From Gammaproteobacteria bacterium (GTDB lineage Bacteria; Pseudomonadota; Gammaproteobacteria; Pseudomonadales; Pseudohongiellaceae), in the NCBI GenBank assembly GCA_030654835.1, contig JAURWS010000055.1, forward strand, positions 62,001 to 126,000: a stretch of 64,000 bases of DNA. The letters run 5' to 3'. The number at the start of each line of letters is the position of its first letter. Position 1 is the first letter of the stretch. Both the position numbers and the translations under genes were made by a program. The notes below the pieces were generated by a model that did no database searches, was not told the DNA's origin, and saw only the letters and a program-made list of their open reading frames with translations. This document shows, piece by piece, positions 25,242 to 35,338 of the stretch.

Positions 25242-26255
25242 ATGCAGAAGACGACTTTGGCATTGGTGGCAACAGTCTGTTTGACCTTCGGAAGCCTGGG
25301 GGAAGCACAGACTCTGAAAGGATCTCGCGCCTCCATGGAGCGGCAGTATCAAGAAGCCGTCAATCTTGGCTACACCTTCATGAAGACCTCCAGTGCGGTA
25401 ACGAATTTCGTTGATTCCGGCTATCTGGTGAAGGTAAACGGCAACGGTCATTTCGAACTCAATAGTGTTTCTTATCCTTATGCCCGCCCGGCGGTGAAGA
25501 CATTCATCGAGCGGCTCGGCTCGCAATATTTCGCGGCCTGTGGCGAAAAGATGACGGTTACCAGTCTGACCCGTCCCATCAACAAGCAGCCAGCAAACGC
25601 TGCCCAGGATTCTGTTCATCCCACCGGTATGGCTGTCGATTTTCGCATTCCGCAGGTGGGCAAGTGTCGCTCCTGGCTGGAAAGCACTCTGCTCGAACTC
25701 GAAGGCACCGATGTTCTCGATGTCACCCGCGAGCGTAATCCCCCGCACTACCATGTGGCCGTTTTCCCGCAGTCTTACGAGCGTTATGTTGCCGGTGTAT
25801 CGGCCAGGCCTGAAGCGACACTGGTTGCTGCCCAGACTTTGACAGCCACCGTGACACCAGCGGTTATGATCACCACCACCGCAGAGGTCGAGACCAACCG
25901 TGAGTACGTCGTGCGTCGCGGTGATACGCTCTCCGAAATTGCGACCAAAACAGGCGCCAGCATTGCTCAGCTGCGCTCTGCCAATGGCCTGCGCGGCGAT
26001 CTTCTGCAGATCGGCCAGAAGTTGCAGGTGCCGACCTCCACGTCGGCAACTGTGGCAGCAGCGCCGCGTAATTCCAACGAAGTCGCTGCGGTGACCGAGA
26101 TTACCCACCGTGTGAAGCGCGGCGAGACGCTTTGGCGAATCGCGAACCGCTACGGAATCCCTGTCAATGATCTGAGCAGGCAGAATGGCCTGTCGGACGA
26201 TGTACTGCAGGTCGGGCAGACTCTCCGCGTCAAGACTAGTGTCGGCACGCCCTGA
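25242..26255 (+). CDS. LysM-containing DUF5715/M15-like peptidase
   Basis: The 337-residue secreted protein has a signal peptide (about 1-22), a domain resembling D-Ala-D-Ala carboxypeptidases of family M15, and two LysM peptidoglycan-binding repeats (about 222-266 and 285-330, each starting with a V.RG(D/E)TL pattern). The zinc-type motif is HPTGMAVDFR (about 126-135) with a downstream HYH in NPPHYHVAVF, the HxxGxAxD...HxH arrangement. It probably acts on the cell wall in the periplasm. A -10-like TATACT (25173-25178) lies 64 bases before the start. A strong terminator follows at 26291. Confidence 0.82.
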   Translation: MQKTTLALVATVCLTFGSLGEAQTLKGSRASMERQYQEAVNLGYTFMKTSSAVTNFVDSGYLVKVNGNGHFELNSVSYPYARPAVKTFIERLGSQYFAACGEKMTVTSLTRPINKQPANAAQDSVHPTGMAVDFRIPQVGKCRSWLESTLLELEGTDVLDVTRERNPPHYHVAVFPQSYERYVAGVSARPEATLVAAQTLTATVTPAVMITTTAEVETNREYVVRRGDTLSEIATKTGASIAQLRSANGLRGDLLQIGQKLQVPTSTSATVAAAPRNSNEVAAVTEITHRVKRGETLWRIANRYGIPVNDLSRQNGLSDDVLQVGQTLRVKTSVGTP

Positions 26256-26290
26256 TCTCAGGCTTGGTTTCAGCACTTGGTTTCAAAAGA

Positions 26291-26340
26291 GAACAGCGCA
26301 GCCCGGCCGGCCCTTTGAGGCAAGTCGGGCTGTGTTGTTT
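26291..26340 (+). terminator. Rho-independent-type terminator after the LysM gene
   Basis: Bases 26291-26305 pair with 26326-26340 over 15 positions, allowing a few G-T pairs, around a 20-base loop. The AGCCCG/CGGGCT core is perfect, and the 3' arm ends in TTGTTT. It lies 36 bases after the LysM gene and 31 bases before tadA, so it separates the two units. Confidence 0.65.
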
Positions 26341-26371
26341 CAGGTGGAATGAATTCGAGCTGTATACCTAA

Positions 26372-26845
26372 ATGTCTCTCTCTCACGAACACTGGATGCA
26401 ATTGGCTCTGGAGCAGGCAGCACTGGCTGCCGCTGCCGGTGAAGTGCCTGTTGGTGCAGTGGTGGTGTCGCCGGAAGGGCAATTGCTGGGCAGTGGCTAC
26501 AATCAGCCTATCGGTGGCAAGGATCCGACCGCACACGCTGAGGTCATGGCACTGCGCGCCGCCGCCGCTCAGGTCGACAATTACCGCTTACCCGATTGCA
26601 CGCTTTACGTGACGATTGAGCCCTGCACTATGTGTGTGGGGGCGATGGTCCACGCGCGCATTGGCCGTCTGGTCTATGGGGCGCCAGAGCCGCGTTTCGG
26701 GGCGGTGGTGAGTGGGCGTCGATTGCTGGACGAGGGTGAGTTCAATCACCGTATGACACACCAGGGAGGAGTGTTGGCGGAGCGCTGCGGAGAGATCATG
26801 CGCGAGTTCTTCCGCAGCAGGCGTCGACGAGAATTGGCGCCATAA
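26372..26845 (+). CDS. tadA: tRNA adenosine(34) deaminase TadA
   Basis: The 157-residue enzyme converts A34 to inosine in the anticodon of tRNA-Arg(ACG). The zinc/catalytic motifs are complete: HAE at residues 55-57 (catalytic Glu57) and PCTMC at 84-88 (Cys85 and Cys88). Length and the C-terminal basic helix (REFFRSRRRREL) match the family. It follows a terminator and stands as a single gene. In many gammaproteobacteria tadA lies near purL, as it does here. Confidence 0.97.
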   Translation: MSLSHEHWMQLALEQAALAAAAGEVPVGAVVVSPEGQLLGSGYNQPIGGKDPTAHAEVMALRAAAAQVDNYRLPDCTLYVTIEPCTMCVGAMVHARIGRLVYGAPEPRFGAVVSGRRLLDEGEFNHRMTHQGGVLAERCGEIMREFFRSRRRRELAP

Positions 26846-26954
26846 ACAAGGGTTGAGTTTAGCTGGCAATACAAGTACCTTTGGGCCACCGGCACAGCCC
26901 GTGGACATGAGCCCGGAACAACAATAACGATATCGAGAAGAAGAGTACCGATAC

Positions 26955-27551
26955 ATGCTGAAACGCTCCTCTTTCCTGCTGGCTGTGCTGGCAGACCGTC
27001 TGAAATCTGCGCGCCTGCGCACCGTCTTTCTTGTGTGTTCCTTTCTTCTTTTTTCAAACTGCGCACTCACCATGCCGCCTTACAAGGCGTATAGGGGCGA
27101 GGCGCGCCCGGCCACAGAACTGGCGCTGGTGAAGGGTGATTATTTCTATCGTCAGGATTGGTTGAACAGCTACGCCGATGCTGTGCGCTTTCTCAGTGTC
27201 GACGGTCGAGAAGTGGAGAACAGCCGTGCTCATGAAGAGATACTGCTGAGCCCGGGTCAGCGCGAGCTGGAGGTGTATTACTCCTGGGACATGGGGGCGC
27301 GTATCGGCCTGGCACCTGCACTGGTGAGCTATGCGGCGCACCGCGATTCCGTCAGTCGCACGTTGAGTCTGAACGCCGAGGCAGGCAGGACTTATTCGGT
27401 GAAGGCAGAGCCTGTATTCAATGGCAACCCCAGTGATATCACGGCACTGGCGTACGTGGATTTCTGGGTGGAGGACGATCGGGGCCGCGTCGTGTTGAGC
27501 AAAGAAGAGGGGCGTTATCGCCCGGCATCCGGGGATTCCGAGGTAAATTAA
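26955..27551 (+). CDS. Putative lipoprotein of unknown function
   Basis: The 198-residue protein has a long N-terminus with a hydrophobic stretch ending in a lipobox-like FSNC (Cys37), then a beta-rich periplasmic domain with VRFLSVDGREVENSRAHEEI and LSPGQRELEVYYSWDMG. The latter resembles the small PEGA-like or DUF-type domains in which a loop of the form GQ.E.EV.Y recurs. The ATG at 26955 has GAAGA upstream; a start further in, such as one closer to the hydrophobic stretch, is possible. It lies between tadA and purL on the same strand. I recognise no function. Confidence 0.6.
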   Translation: MLKRSSFLLAVLADRLKSARLRTVFLVCSFLLFSNCALTMPPYKAYRGEARPATELALVKGDYFYRQDWLNSYADAVRFLSVDGREVENSRAHEEILLSPGQRELEVYYSWDMGARIGLAPALVSYAAHRDSVSRTLSLNAEAGRTYSVKAEPVFNGNPSDITALAYVDFWVEDDRGRVVLSKEEGRYRPASGDSEVN

Positions 27552-27630
27552 TCTGCTTTTTCACCCTGCATCGCGTATTATTGCGAGCCTCTGAACCCGC
27601 TCCCAATCCTACTCAAGGCCCTTGCTTACG

Positions 27631-30600
27631 ATGCTAGTTCTGCCCGGTGTATCGGCTCTTTCAGCCTTCAAAAAAGCCAAGTTACTCTCCGCACTTCAAT
27701 CCCGACTTCCTGCTGTCCGTACCCTGACCGCCCGCTTTGTGCACTTCGTTGATGTCGATGGCACGCTGAGCGCGGGCGAGATGGAAGTGCTCAATGCCCT
27801 GTTGGATTACGGCACAGCGGCACAGGCGATCATCGAACAAAACACTCCCGACGCATTGCTGCGTGTAGTGGTGCCTCGGCCGGGAACGATCTCGCCGTGG
27901 TCCAGCAAGGCGACGGACATCATGCAGAACTGCGGGCTGCGCAAGGTCACCCGCATCGAGCGCGGCATCGCGTATCGCGTCGAAGCCGACCGGCCCCTGA
28001 GCGAGACAGACATCGCCACGCTGGACACCCTCCTGCACGACCGCATGACCCAGGCAGTGCTGCCCACTGTCGAGGGGGCCGAGAGCCTGTTTCAACGCGC
28101 CGAGCCGCGACCACTGCGTTCAGTGGATATCCTCGGGCGTGGCAAGGGAGCGCTGACTGAGGCTAATCAGACCATGGGGCTGGCGCTCGCCGTCGATGAG
28201 ATCGACTACCTCTACGAGAGCTTCAACCATCTGAACCGCAACCCCAACGACATCGAACTTATGATGTTTGCGCAGGCCAACTCCGAGCATTGTCGCCACA
28301 AGATTTTCAATGCCAGCTGGACCGTCGATGGGCAGGATCAGCCGCATTCGCTGTTCGGCATGATTCGCAACACCCACGCGCAATCCCCGGCCAACGTGCT
28401 GTCCGCCTACAAGGACAATGCCGCTGTGATGAGCGGCAGTGTGGCAGGACGCTTCTTCCCCGATGCAGCCACCAAGGAATACAGCTACACGGAAGAACCC
28501 ATCGCCATCCTCATGAAGGTCGAGACCCACAACCATCCGACCGCGATTGCACCATTTCCCGGCGCGGCCACTGGCAGCGGCGGCGAGATCCGCGACGAGG
28601 GCGCGACTGGGCGTGGCTCGAAGCCCAAGGCCGGTCTGGCGGGCTTCAGTGTCTCCAATCTGCGTCTGCCCGCTCTGCCACAGCCCTGGGAAGAGGATTT
28701 CGGCAAACCTGCACACATCGCCTCGGCGCTGGACATCATGATCGAAGGCCCCATCGGTGCGGCGGCCTTCAACAACGAGTTCGGCCGTCCCAATCTGTGC
28801 GGCTACTTCCGCACTTATGAAGAGAGTGTCGACAGTGGCAATGGCGCGGAAGTGCGCGGTTACCACAAGCCCATCATGATCGCTGGCGGTATCGGCAATA
28901 TTCGTGAGCCACACATCGAGAAGGGTGAGATCCCGGTCGGCGCCAAGCTGATTGTGCTCGGCGGCCCGGCCATGCTGATCGGCCTGGGTGGAGGCGCGGC
29001 GTCGTCCATGACCTCCGGCACCAGCAGCAGCGACCTCGATTTCGCCTCCGTGCAGCGCGACAACCCCGAGATGGAGCGCCGTTGTCAGGAAGTCATCGAC
29101 CAGTGCTGGCAGCTGGGCGAGCGCAATCCGATTATCTTCATTCACGACGTCGGCGCGGGTGGTCTTTCCAACGCGCTGCCGGAGCTGGTCAAGGATGGTG
29201 GCCGGGGTGGTCGCTTCTCGTTGCGCGACATCCTGAACCTCGAACCGCAGATGTCGCCGCTGGAAATCTGGTGCAATGAGGCGCAGGAGCGCTATGTGCT
29301 GGCGGTCAGCTTCAAGGATCTGCCCTTGTTCAAGAGCCTGTGTGCCCGTGAGCGTTGCCCCTATGCCGTGGTGGGAGAGACCACCCGCGAGGAGGTCATC
29401 GAGCTGACTGATACCCACTTCAACAACAAGCCGATCGATCTGCCCATGAGCGTGCTGTTCGGCAAGCCGCCGCGCATGCACCGCGAAGCACGCACATTGA
29501 ATGCACGCGCCAATGAGCTGGACACCACTCAGATCGAGCTGGCCGAGGCGGTGCAGCGCGTACTGAGTCTGCCGACCGTGGCGAGCAAGAGTTTCCTGAT
29601 CACCATCGGCGACCGCTCTATCACCGGTCTGGTCAGTCGCGATCAGATGGTGGGCCCCTGGCAGGTGCCGGTGGCCGATGCCGCTGTGACCGCAGCATCC
29701 TTCACTAGTTATCGTGGCGAAGCGATGGCGATGGGCGAGCGCACACCCATTGCCTTGCTGGATGCCCCGGCGTCGGCCCGCATGGCAGTTGCCGAAGCGG
29801 TGACCAACATTGCCAGTGCCGCCATTGGCGCGATTGGCGACATCAAGCTCTCGGCCAACTGGATGGTGGCGGCGGGACATCCCGGCGAGGATGCGCGTCT
29901 CTATGCGGCGGTGCAGGCCGTCGGCATGGAGCTGTGCCCAGCGCTCGGTATCTGCGTACCAGTGGGCAAGGACTCCATGTCCATGCGTACCGTCTGGCAG
30001 CAGGATGGCGAGCGCCACAGCAACACCGCTCCACTGTCGCTGATCATCTCCGCCTTCGCGCCGGTGACCGATATTCGTCGCACGGTGACGCCGCAGTTGC
30101 GCACGGATCAGGGTGACAGCGACCTGTTGCTGATCGACCTTGGTCACGCGCGCAATCGCATGGGTGGCTCGGCACTGGCGCAGGTTTACCGGGAGACTGG
30201 CGCGGTGCCGCCCGATCTCGACAACCCTGCCGACCTGAAGAATTTTTTCGCACTGATTCAGCAGCTCAACAGCCAATCTCTGCTGCTGGCCTATCATGAC
30301 CGCTCCGACGGCGGGCTGTTTGCCACGCTGGCAGAGATGGCATTTGCCGGTCACTGCGGTGTCGATATTCAATTGGCCGAGACGCTTGTCGACGGCAATG
30401 ACGATGTGCTGCCGCTGCTCTTCAGTGAGGAGATTGGTGCGGTCATTCAAGTGCGTCGCGCCCAGCTGGTTGCAGTGCTGCAGATGATTGAACAGGCTGG
30501 TCTCTCTGATTGCACCAGCGTCATTGGCACTCTGAACGGCCGTGATGAGCTACGCATCCTCAATGGCGGCAAGCTGTTGTTCGAGGATTCCCGTGTGGCC

Positions 30601-31548
30601 CTGCAGCGCCTGTGGGCACAGACCAGCTTCCAGATTCAATCTCTGCGCGACAACTCTGAATGCGCGCAACAAGAATACGATGGGCTGCTGGATGCCAAAG
30701 ATCCGGGGCTGAAGGTGGCGCTCGGTTACGACCAGAATGCGGATATCACCGCGCCCTTCATCAACGTCGGCGCGAAACCGGTTGTAGCCGTGCTGCGCGA
30801 GCAGGGCGTGAACGGCCAGGTCGAGATGGCAGCGGCATTTGATCGTGCGCGCTTCAAGGCGATTGACGTGCACATGACGGATCTGCTGTCCGGGCGCGTG
30901 AAGCTCGACCAGTTCAACGTGTTGGTCGCCTGCGGCGGCTTCTCCTTCGGCGATGTGCTGGGGGCAGGCGGCGGTTGGGCAAAATCCATTATGTACAACC
31001 CGGCACTGCGCGCCGAATTCGTGCGCTTCTTCGAGCGCGAAACGACTTTGACGCTGGGCGTCTGCAACGGTTGTCAGATGGTGTCGCTGCTCAAGGAATT
31101 GATTCCCGGTGCGACACACTGGCCACGCTTCGTGCGCAACCGTTCCGAGCAGTTCGAGGCGCGTACCTCGCTGGTGCAGGCGGCGGATTCCAAGTCGGTG
31201 TTCTTTGCTGGAATGGCGGGTTCTGTATTCCCCATCGCCGTCGCGCACGGAGAAGGGCAGGCGGAATTCCATCATGCATCAGACCTGCAAGCGCTGCAGG
31301 CATCAGGTGGAATCGCATTGGCTTACGTCGACAATTTCGGCAAGGTGACTGAGCGCTACCCGCAGAACCCTAACACGTCCCCCATGGGGATTGCCGGTAT
31401 CTGCAGTGCCGACGGTCGTGCCACCGTGATGATGCCGCATCCGGAGCGGGTGTTCCGTGCGGTGCAGAATTCCTGGCGGCCCGATGGCTGGACCGAAGAT
31501 GCGCCCACTATGCGCTTGTTCCGCAATGCCAGGGTGTGGCTGGGCTGA
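27631..31548 (+). CDS. purL: Phosphoribosylformylglycinamidine synthase PurL
   Basis: The 1305-residue single-chain enzyme catalyses step four of purine synthesis, FGAR plus glutamine and ATP to FGAM. It has the N-terminal PurS-like part ([14 protein letters not shown]), two AIRS-type ATP-binding halves (for example [38 protein letters not shown] split by the active site) and a C-terminal glutaminase with nucleophile Cys1145 in GVCNGCQM and His in HGEGQAEF. Length matches the large form of gammaproteobacteria. ATG 27631 is chosen over TTG 27622. It is monocistronic or reads into the small NIF3-like gene 40 bases on. Confidence 0.98.
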   Translation: MLVLPGVSALSAFKKAKLLSALQSRLPAVRTLTARFVHFVDVDGTLSAGEMEVLNALLDYGTAAQAIIEQNTPDALLRVVVPRPGTISPWSSKATDIMQNCGLRKVTRIERGIAYRVEADRPLSETDIATLDTLLHDRMTQAVLPTVEGAESLFQRAEPRPLRSVDILGRGKGALTEANQTMGLALAVDEIDYLYESFNHLNRNPNDIELMMFAQANSEHCRHKIFNASWTVDGQDQPHSLFGMIRNTHAQSPANVLSAYKDNAAVMSGSVAGRFFPDAATKEYSYTEEPIAILMKVETHNHPTAIAPFPGAATGSGGEIRDEGATGRGSKPKAGLAGFSVSNLRLPALPQPWEEDFGKPAHIASALDIMIEGPIGAAAFNNEFGRPNLCGYFRTYEESVDSGNGAEVRGYHKPIMIAGGIGNIREPHIEKGEIPVGAKLIVLGGPAMLIGLGGGAASSMTSGTSSSDLDFASVQRDNPEMERRCQEVIDQCWQLGERNPIIFIHDVGAGGLSNALPELVKDGGRGGRFSLRDILNLEPQMSPLEIWCNEAQERYVLAVSFKDLPLFKSLCARERCPYAVVGETTREEVIELTDTHFNNKPIDLPMSVLFGKPPRMHREARTLNARANELDTTQIELAEAVQRVLSLPTVASKSFLITIGDRSITGLVSRDQMVGPWQVPVADAAVTAASFTSYRGEAMAMGERTPIALLDAPASARMAVAEAVTNIASAAIGAIGDIKLSANWMVAAGHPGEDARLYAAVQAVGMELCPALGICVPVGKDSMSMRTVWQQDGERHSNTAPLSLIISAFAPVTDIRRTVTPQLRTDQGDSDLLLIDLGHARNRMGGSALAQVYRETGAVPPDLDNPADLKNFFALIQQLNSQSLLLAYHDRSDGGLFATLAEMAFAGHCGVDIQLAETLVDGNDDVLPLLFSEEIGAVIQVRRAQLVAVLQMIEQAGLSDCTSVIGTLNGRDELRILNGGKLLFEDSRVALQRLWAQTSFQIQSLRDNSECAQQEYDGLLDAKDPGLKVALGYDQNADITAPFINVGAKPVVAVLREQGVNGQVEMAAAFDRARFKAIDVHMTDLLSGRVKLDQFNVLVACGGFSFGDVLGAGGGWAKSIMYNPALRAEFVRFFERETTLTLGVCNGCQMVSLLKELIPGATHWPRFVRNRSEQFEARTSLVQAADSKSVFFAGMAGSVFPIAVAHGEGQAEFHHASDLQALQASGGIALAYVDNFGKVTERYPQNPNTSPMGIAGICSADGRATVMMPHPERVFRAVQNSWRPDGWTEDAPTMRLFRNARVWLG

Positions 31549-31591
31549 CAAGCTGAGGTTGAGCCGATAAGAGAGCGGAGCAAGCATAATG

Positions 31592-31900
31592 ATGAAACTG
31601 TGCTTCTATGTGCCTGTCAGTCATATGGAGGCGGTGAAGTCCGCCGTCTTCGCGGCTGGAGCGGGGCGCATCGGCCACTACGAGCACTGTGCGTGGCAGG
31701 TCGCCGGGCAGGGGCAGTTTCGGCCGCTGGCTGGCAGCAAGCCTTTCATCGGCGCGCAGGATCAGCTAGAAACTCTCGAAGAATATCGCGTGGAAATGGT
31801 GTGCGACGATCACTGCATTGTCGCCGTGGTGGCAGCCCTGCGTGCGGCACATCCGTATGAAGAACCTGCTTTCGATGTAGTGCGGCTGGAGAGCATCTAA
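31592..31900 (+). CDS. NIF3/YqfO-type small protein (CutA-like fold)
   Basis: The 102-residue protein matches the stand-alone form of the domain inserted in YqfO/NIF3 proteins. MKLCFYVPVSHMEAVKSAVF opens it, GAGRIGHYEHCAW follows, and AHPYEEPAFDV is the diagnostic end. Its biochemical role is not established. Two adjacent ATGs occur (31589 and 31592), preceded by GGAGCAAG. It lies 40 bases after purL and may be read through from it. Confidence 0.85.
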   Translation: MKLCFYVPVSHMEAVKSAVFAAGAGRIGHYEHCAWQVAGQGQFRPLAGSKPFIGAQDQLETLEEYRVEMVCDDHCIVAVVAALRAAHPYEEPAFDVVRLESI

Positions 31901-31923
31901 CAGCTGATAGAAGGAGCAAGACG

Positions 31924-33129
31924 ATGAAATTGCTGGTGGCTTTGACGCTATGTGTTGGCTTTTATTCTTCTCTGTTGCACGCGCAGACTCCGGCAGTCGG
32001 AGACCAGCGGCGCGTGATTCCTGCCACCCGGATCGATAGTCCTGGCTCGCGCAACGCCAGCTTTGCCATCGGTCTGACACGCGATCAGGGCATCACTTTC
32101 CGCAACGAAGCACGCGCGCCTGACGCCCTGCGAATCAGCGCCAGGGTGCAACCCGAGCCGCAGCATGTTGGCAAGACCGGCGACATTTTTGCGCTGGCGG
32201 TGCTGGGCGGAGCCGTCCAGATGCTCACCAGTGATGGTCAATTACTGCCATGGGACGGAACCATGGCAGGTCTGCGCCCAGTGCGCGACGACGTCACGTT
32301 GCAGACCACGATGGATCTGGAATTATTCAGCGGTGTCGTGGGTAGCGCTGGCACGTTTCCCTTTTATCTCGCCTATCGCGAGAACAGCTCCGGAGATTTC
32401 AATTACACGGCAACCCCGGAATCGCTGCTGATTACCAATGACACGGCCCCGACACAGAGTGTGGCATGTGCCGCTTATGGGGGGCGCACGGTCAATGTGG
32501 GCTATACATCTGCGCAGGGTGTCTTTACGCACGCGCCGTTTCGCGCTCAGGATCTGGCGATGATCACCAATGGGGAAGAAACCAATGATGCGCGCTTTTC
32601 CTATCAGTGGATCAAGAGGCAGGGGGAGCGCATCGACATATATGCCCCTGCCGATGGCGTGCTGGTGAGACTACGTCACAAGACAGAAAACCTGCCCATT
32701 TTCCCGAGCGATGATTTCGATTTGTTTTTCCTGGTTGCCTGCGATCCCGCTCGCCCCGGCAGTAATGATGTCATCGTCCGCTTCAACCACATCACCGATC
32801 CGCGTCCGGATATCAAGGCGGCTTATGGATTCGGGTCTCTGGGGGCTCCGGTCTTCACTCCGGCATTTGAGGAACGTGAGGATCGTCAGGTGCCGCTCGT
32901 CAATATCGCGGTGAAAGCGGGGGATTACCTGGGGTCGACCAGCGGCACTCCCACCGCGCGCGATTTTGATTTCCAGATTGGTATCAACGATGTGAGTGTG
33001 TGCCCATTCAGTGTGTTGAACGAGCCGCACAGAAGCGATTTGCTGGCGCTGCTGGGGCCGCAATCGGCTACCCCGTTCGGTCCCTCGATGCCGGGGTATG
33101 CCTGCAGGGGGTACGGCGCGCGCCCTTGA
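31924..33129 (+). CDS. Secreted protein of unknown function with an M23-like segment
   Basis: The 401-residue protein has a signal peptide (about 1-20, cleaved near LLHAQ). The first half is rich in beta strands. Residues about 238-350 resemble the beta-sheet core of M23/lysostaphin-like domains (IDIYAPADGVLVRLRH, then FNHI and FDFQIG), but the usual HxxxD and HxH zinc ligands are not evident, so peptidase activity is doubtful. AGAAGGAG lies a few bases before the ATG. It is 23 bases after the NIF3-like gene and convergent with the DUF4097-like gene. I do not recognise a named family. Confidence 0.65.
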   Translation: MKLLVALTLCVGFYSSLLHAQTPAVGDQRRVIPATRIDSPGSRNASFAIGLTRDQGITFRNEARAPDALRISARVQPEPQHVGKTGDIFALAVLGGAVQMLTSDGQLLPWDGTMAGLRPVRDDVTLQTTMDLELFSGVVGSAGTFPFYLAYRENSSGDFNYTATPESLLITNDTAPTQSVACAAYGGRTVNVGYTSAQGVFTHAPFRAQDLAMITNGEETNDARFSYQWIKRQGERIDIYAPADGVLVRLRHKTENLPIFPSDDFDLFFLVACDPARPGSNDVIVRFNHITDPRPDIKAAYGFGSLGAPVFTPAFEEREDRQVPLVNIAVKAGDYLGSTSGTPTARDFDFQIGINDVSVCPFSVLNEPHRSDLLALLGPQSATPFGPSMPGYACRGYGARP

Positions 33130-33145
33130 TGCTTTCCTGCGGTAA

Positions 33146-33781
33146 TCAGTGACCGCGCAGTGCAACGGTGGCCTCGCCTACGCCAACCTGCACATCCACG
33201 TCATTGGTACCCTCACCATAACCCTGCACGTTCTCCGATACGAATGAGCGCTTGTTGACCAGATCATGCCCGCCGCTGATGGAAGCTCGGCCCACGCCGG
33301 ATGAAGCCTCTACTCTGCCCATGTGTTCGCTGGCAGCAGTGATGCGCGCTTCGCCAACACCAAGGTCGACACGCAGCTCCGTGTTCTGCACTTCGGCGAT
33401 GATCTGTCCGACGCCCAGATTAACGGTGGTTCTGTGCACCTCCGGCATTTCGATATGCCAATGCAATTCCACATTGTCGAGATCCTTCTCGTTGACTTCG
33501 ACGATCAGTCGATCACCGCGCTTGTTGACCACGATGTCGATATCGTCGATGTCTCTGCTGCGTCCATACCAGTTGCGCTCCGCTTCTATTTCCAACTCCA
33601 CAATCAATTCTGAGCCATCGGTTGGTACCACTTCCATGCTGCCGACACCGCCCTCAATGACGATCTCCTCAATATCGGTGACATCGACACTGTGCGTTCT
33701 GCTGAGTTTGTCTGCGGCGAAGGTGGTGTTGTGAAGGATGAGGGTGGCTGCGGCAAGTGCGAAGAGAGTGGTTTTGATCAT
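33146..33781 (-). CDS. Secreted DUF4097-like beta-repeat protein
   Basis: The 211-residue protein has a signal peptide (about 1-22) followed by a repetitive beta structure. Short blocks with a GVG core recur: GGVGSMEV, LGVGQII, LGVGEARITA, SGVGRASI and VGVGEATVAL. This is the spacing of DUF4097/GIN-type beta-helix domains, which often go with cell-envelope or stress functions. No catalytic motif is seen. It ends 16 bases from the convergent secreted gene and has a 258-base gap upstream. Confidence 0.72.
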   Translation of the reverse strand: MIKTTLFALAAATLILHNTTFAADKLSRTHSVDVTDIEEIVIEGGVGSMEVVPTDGSELIVELEIEAERNWYGRSRDIDDIDIVVNKRGDRLIVEVNEKDLDNVELHWHIEMPEVHRTTVNLGVGQIIAEVQNTELRVDLGVGEARITAASEHMGRVEASSGVGRASISGGHDLVNKRSFVSENVQGYGEGTNDVDVQVGVGEATVALRGH

Positions 33782-33936
33782 GAGTGCTGGTCCTGTCTTG
33801 AGTGGATGTTGTTAACAGACATTCAGAGATAGCAAGTCGTGTGCCAGCTAATGATTCCTATTATTTTCAAATAGTTAGAGGTTCTCTAGAAAATTCTCCC
33901 AAGCCCGTCAGGCGAATTTGGCTAACAACCGGCGAT

Positions 33937-33977
33937 AACCGCCCCAACTGCGCAAGAGCGCGATTGATGGGGCGGTT
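33937..33977. terminator. Nested hairpin in the 33782-34039 gap
   Basis: AACCGCCCC (33937-33945) pairs perfectly with GGGGCGGTT (33969-33977), and an inner GCGC-AAGA-GCGC stem sits in the loop. It lies about 60 bases beyond the end of the dienelactone hydrolase gene on the minus strand, so it may be its terminator, though no U-run follows. The rest of this gap shows nothing that I can support. Confidence 0.4.
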
Positions 33978-34039
33978 CAGGTTGGCGTCGGCATATTGCA
34001 CATACGTCGTCCGTCGATGCAGACAACGTGAACGATCCG

Positions 34040-34954
34040 TCAGCTTCGCGCGTGAGTGTTGAACCAGTCGACCATGCGCGTCCAGGCTAATGTGGCCGCC
34101 GCCTCGTTGTAGCGTTCGGGTGTGGCGTCGTTGAAGAAGCCGTGCACGGCTCCAGGGTGAATGTCGGCTTCGTGAGTGACACCTGCCGCCGACAACGCTG
34201 CCTCGTAGGCAGGCCAGGCCTCGACCAAGCGGGTATCCAGTGCGCCGTGTTGTACGAGTATGGATGCCTTGATGTTGGGCACCTCCGCTTCTGGCACCGC
34301 GCCACCATAGAAGGGCACTGCGGCGGCAAGATCGGCTCCCAGGCGTACAGCCAGCTGGTTCGACACCCCGCCGCCGTAACAGAAACCGGTTGCGCCAATC
34401 TTGCCATTGCAGTCGTCGCGTCCTTTCAACCAGAGCGCAGCGGCGACAATGTCCTCGAAGCGCTTGCCAGCGTCCAGGCCGTTGAACAGTTGTCCTCCCT
34501 GATAGTCGTCGCCCGGATAGCCACCCACCGAGGTCAGCACGTCAGGAGCGAAGGTCATGAAGTTGGCCAATGCCAATCGGCGCGCCACGTCTTCAGTGTG
34601 CGGATTGAGCCCGCGATTCTCGTGTACCACGATAATGCCTGGCAATTTAGCTGACTCTTCCGAGCGGCTGTCGGCGCTGTAGGGACGTACCAGATAACCC
34701 CTGATGTAGCCGTGTCCCTGTGGCGAAGGCACGGTGACATAACTTGCCCTGATCCGTTCGTCGTCTTTGGCAATCTGCTGCCCCAGCGCGTAATTCGGCA
34801 TCAGCGCCTCAACGAGGGCGCCCGCTGTCAGTCCGGCCACGACAAATTGCTTCGCCCGGTTCAAGAAGGCTCGGCGACTGATCTCTCCGTGGACGTACTG
34901 ATTGTAGAGTTCGATAGCTTCAACAGGCACTGTGCGTTTTTCTTTTGATGACAT
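34040..34954 (-). CDS. Tat-exported dienelactone hydrolase-family protein
   Basis: The 304-residue alpha/beta hydrolase starts with a twin-arginine-type signal (SRRAFLNRA at about residues 26-34, then a hydrophobic stretch ending near YALGQQ). The catalytic triad of the family is visible: Cys192 in GATGFCYGGG, Asp in HGALDTRL and His in GAVHGFFND, with the conserved Glu in VVHENRG. Such enzymes hydrolyse dienelactones or other esters; the true substrate is unknown. A Shine-Dalgarno GGGAG precedes the ATG. It stands alone, with a 384-base gap holding a repeat before the next gene. Confidence 0.88.
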   Translation of the reverse strand: MSSKEKRTVPVEAIELYNQYVHGEISRRAFLNRAKQFVVAGLTAGALVEALMPNYALGQQIAKDDERIRASYVTVPSPQGHGYIRGYLVRPYSADSRSEESAKLPGIIVVHENRGLNPHTEDVARRLALANFMTFAPDVLTSVGGYPGDDYQGGQLFNGLDAGKRFEDIVAAALWLKGRDDCNGKIGATGFCYGGGVSNQLAVRLGADLAAAVPFYGGAVPEAEVPNIKASILVQHGALDTRLVEAWPAYEAALSAAGVTHEADIHPGAVHGFFNDATPERYNEAAATLAWTRMVDWFNTHARS

Positions 34955-35037
34955 GGTGTTGCTCCCATTTGTTGTCTTACGTATGTATGCATGCTAATGC
35001 AGGTTCATTTAATTACGAAGTGTTTAAACATGGTGTC

Positions 35038-35283
35038 TCAGTGGATGGAGCGTGCTGCCGGTGCCCCCGGCGGTGACACGCCGTGAATACTCCCCTGTAG
35101 GCTCGGCGGCCGCCATCCCTGGCGGCCGACGGTCACCGCCGGGAGCACCGGCAGCACGCTCTTCGCACGCTGTGCCTGCTGATATTTCAATGAATGACGT
35201 ACCCGATCAATGTTTGAGTAGCGATTAGCGACAGCAGCAGCTTGTATGAACTGTCGACCGGTGAACGTTGTGTTGACGGTCAT
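35038..35283 (-). CDS. Small ORF with strong RBS, second half made of repeat DNA
   Basis: An ATG at 35283 is preceded by GAGGAG at ideal spacing, 56 bases after the TonB receptor's stop, so a short downstream gene is plausible. The first 41 codons (MTVNTTFTGRQFIQAAAVAN and on through RRHSLKYQQ-like basic residues) look protein-like. The remaining 40 codons run through the GC-rich inverted repeat (35050-35159). This may be a small gene whose 3' end was replaced by repeat insertion, or not a gene at all. No family is recognised. Confidence 0.3.
   Translation of the reverse strand: MTVNTTFTGRQFIQAAAVANRYSNIDRVRHSLKYQQAQRAKSVLPVLPAVTVGRQGWRPPSLQGSIHGVSPPGAPAARSIH
35050..35159. repeat. GC-rich compound inverted repeat
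   Basis: Outer arms of 28 bases (35050-35077 and 35132-35159) are complementary with a single mismatch. Inside, CGGCCGCCA (35107-35115) and TGGCGGCCG (35120-35128) form a perfect second hairpin with a 4-base loop. The element lies in the 34955-35338 gap. Similar intergenic palindromes with the wording CGGCGGCCGCCATCC are, from memory, repeated in several marine gammaproteobacteria, which suggests a mobile REP/MITE-like sequence. The rest of the gap holds the hydrolase promoter region and the short ORF above. Confidence 0.75.
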
Positions 35284-35338
35284 GGTGGGCTCCTCATGCT
35301 GGGGTTAGAGGTGAGACCAGCGTTTGTCCCGGAATAAT

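Noticed and set aside
25122-26276. 384-codon frame opposite the LysM peptidase
   Set aside because: It mirrors a gene with signal peptide and two LysM repeats on the other strand, and shows no domain of its own.
28120-30450. 776-codon open frame on the strand opposite purL
   Set aside because: It is the antisense shadow of a strongly conserved purL, has no recognisable domain and is rich in His, Gln and Arg as expected from codon bias.
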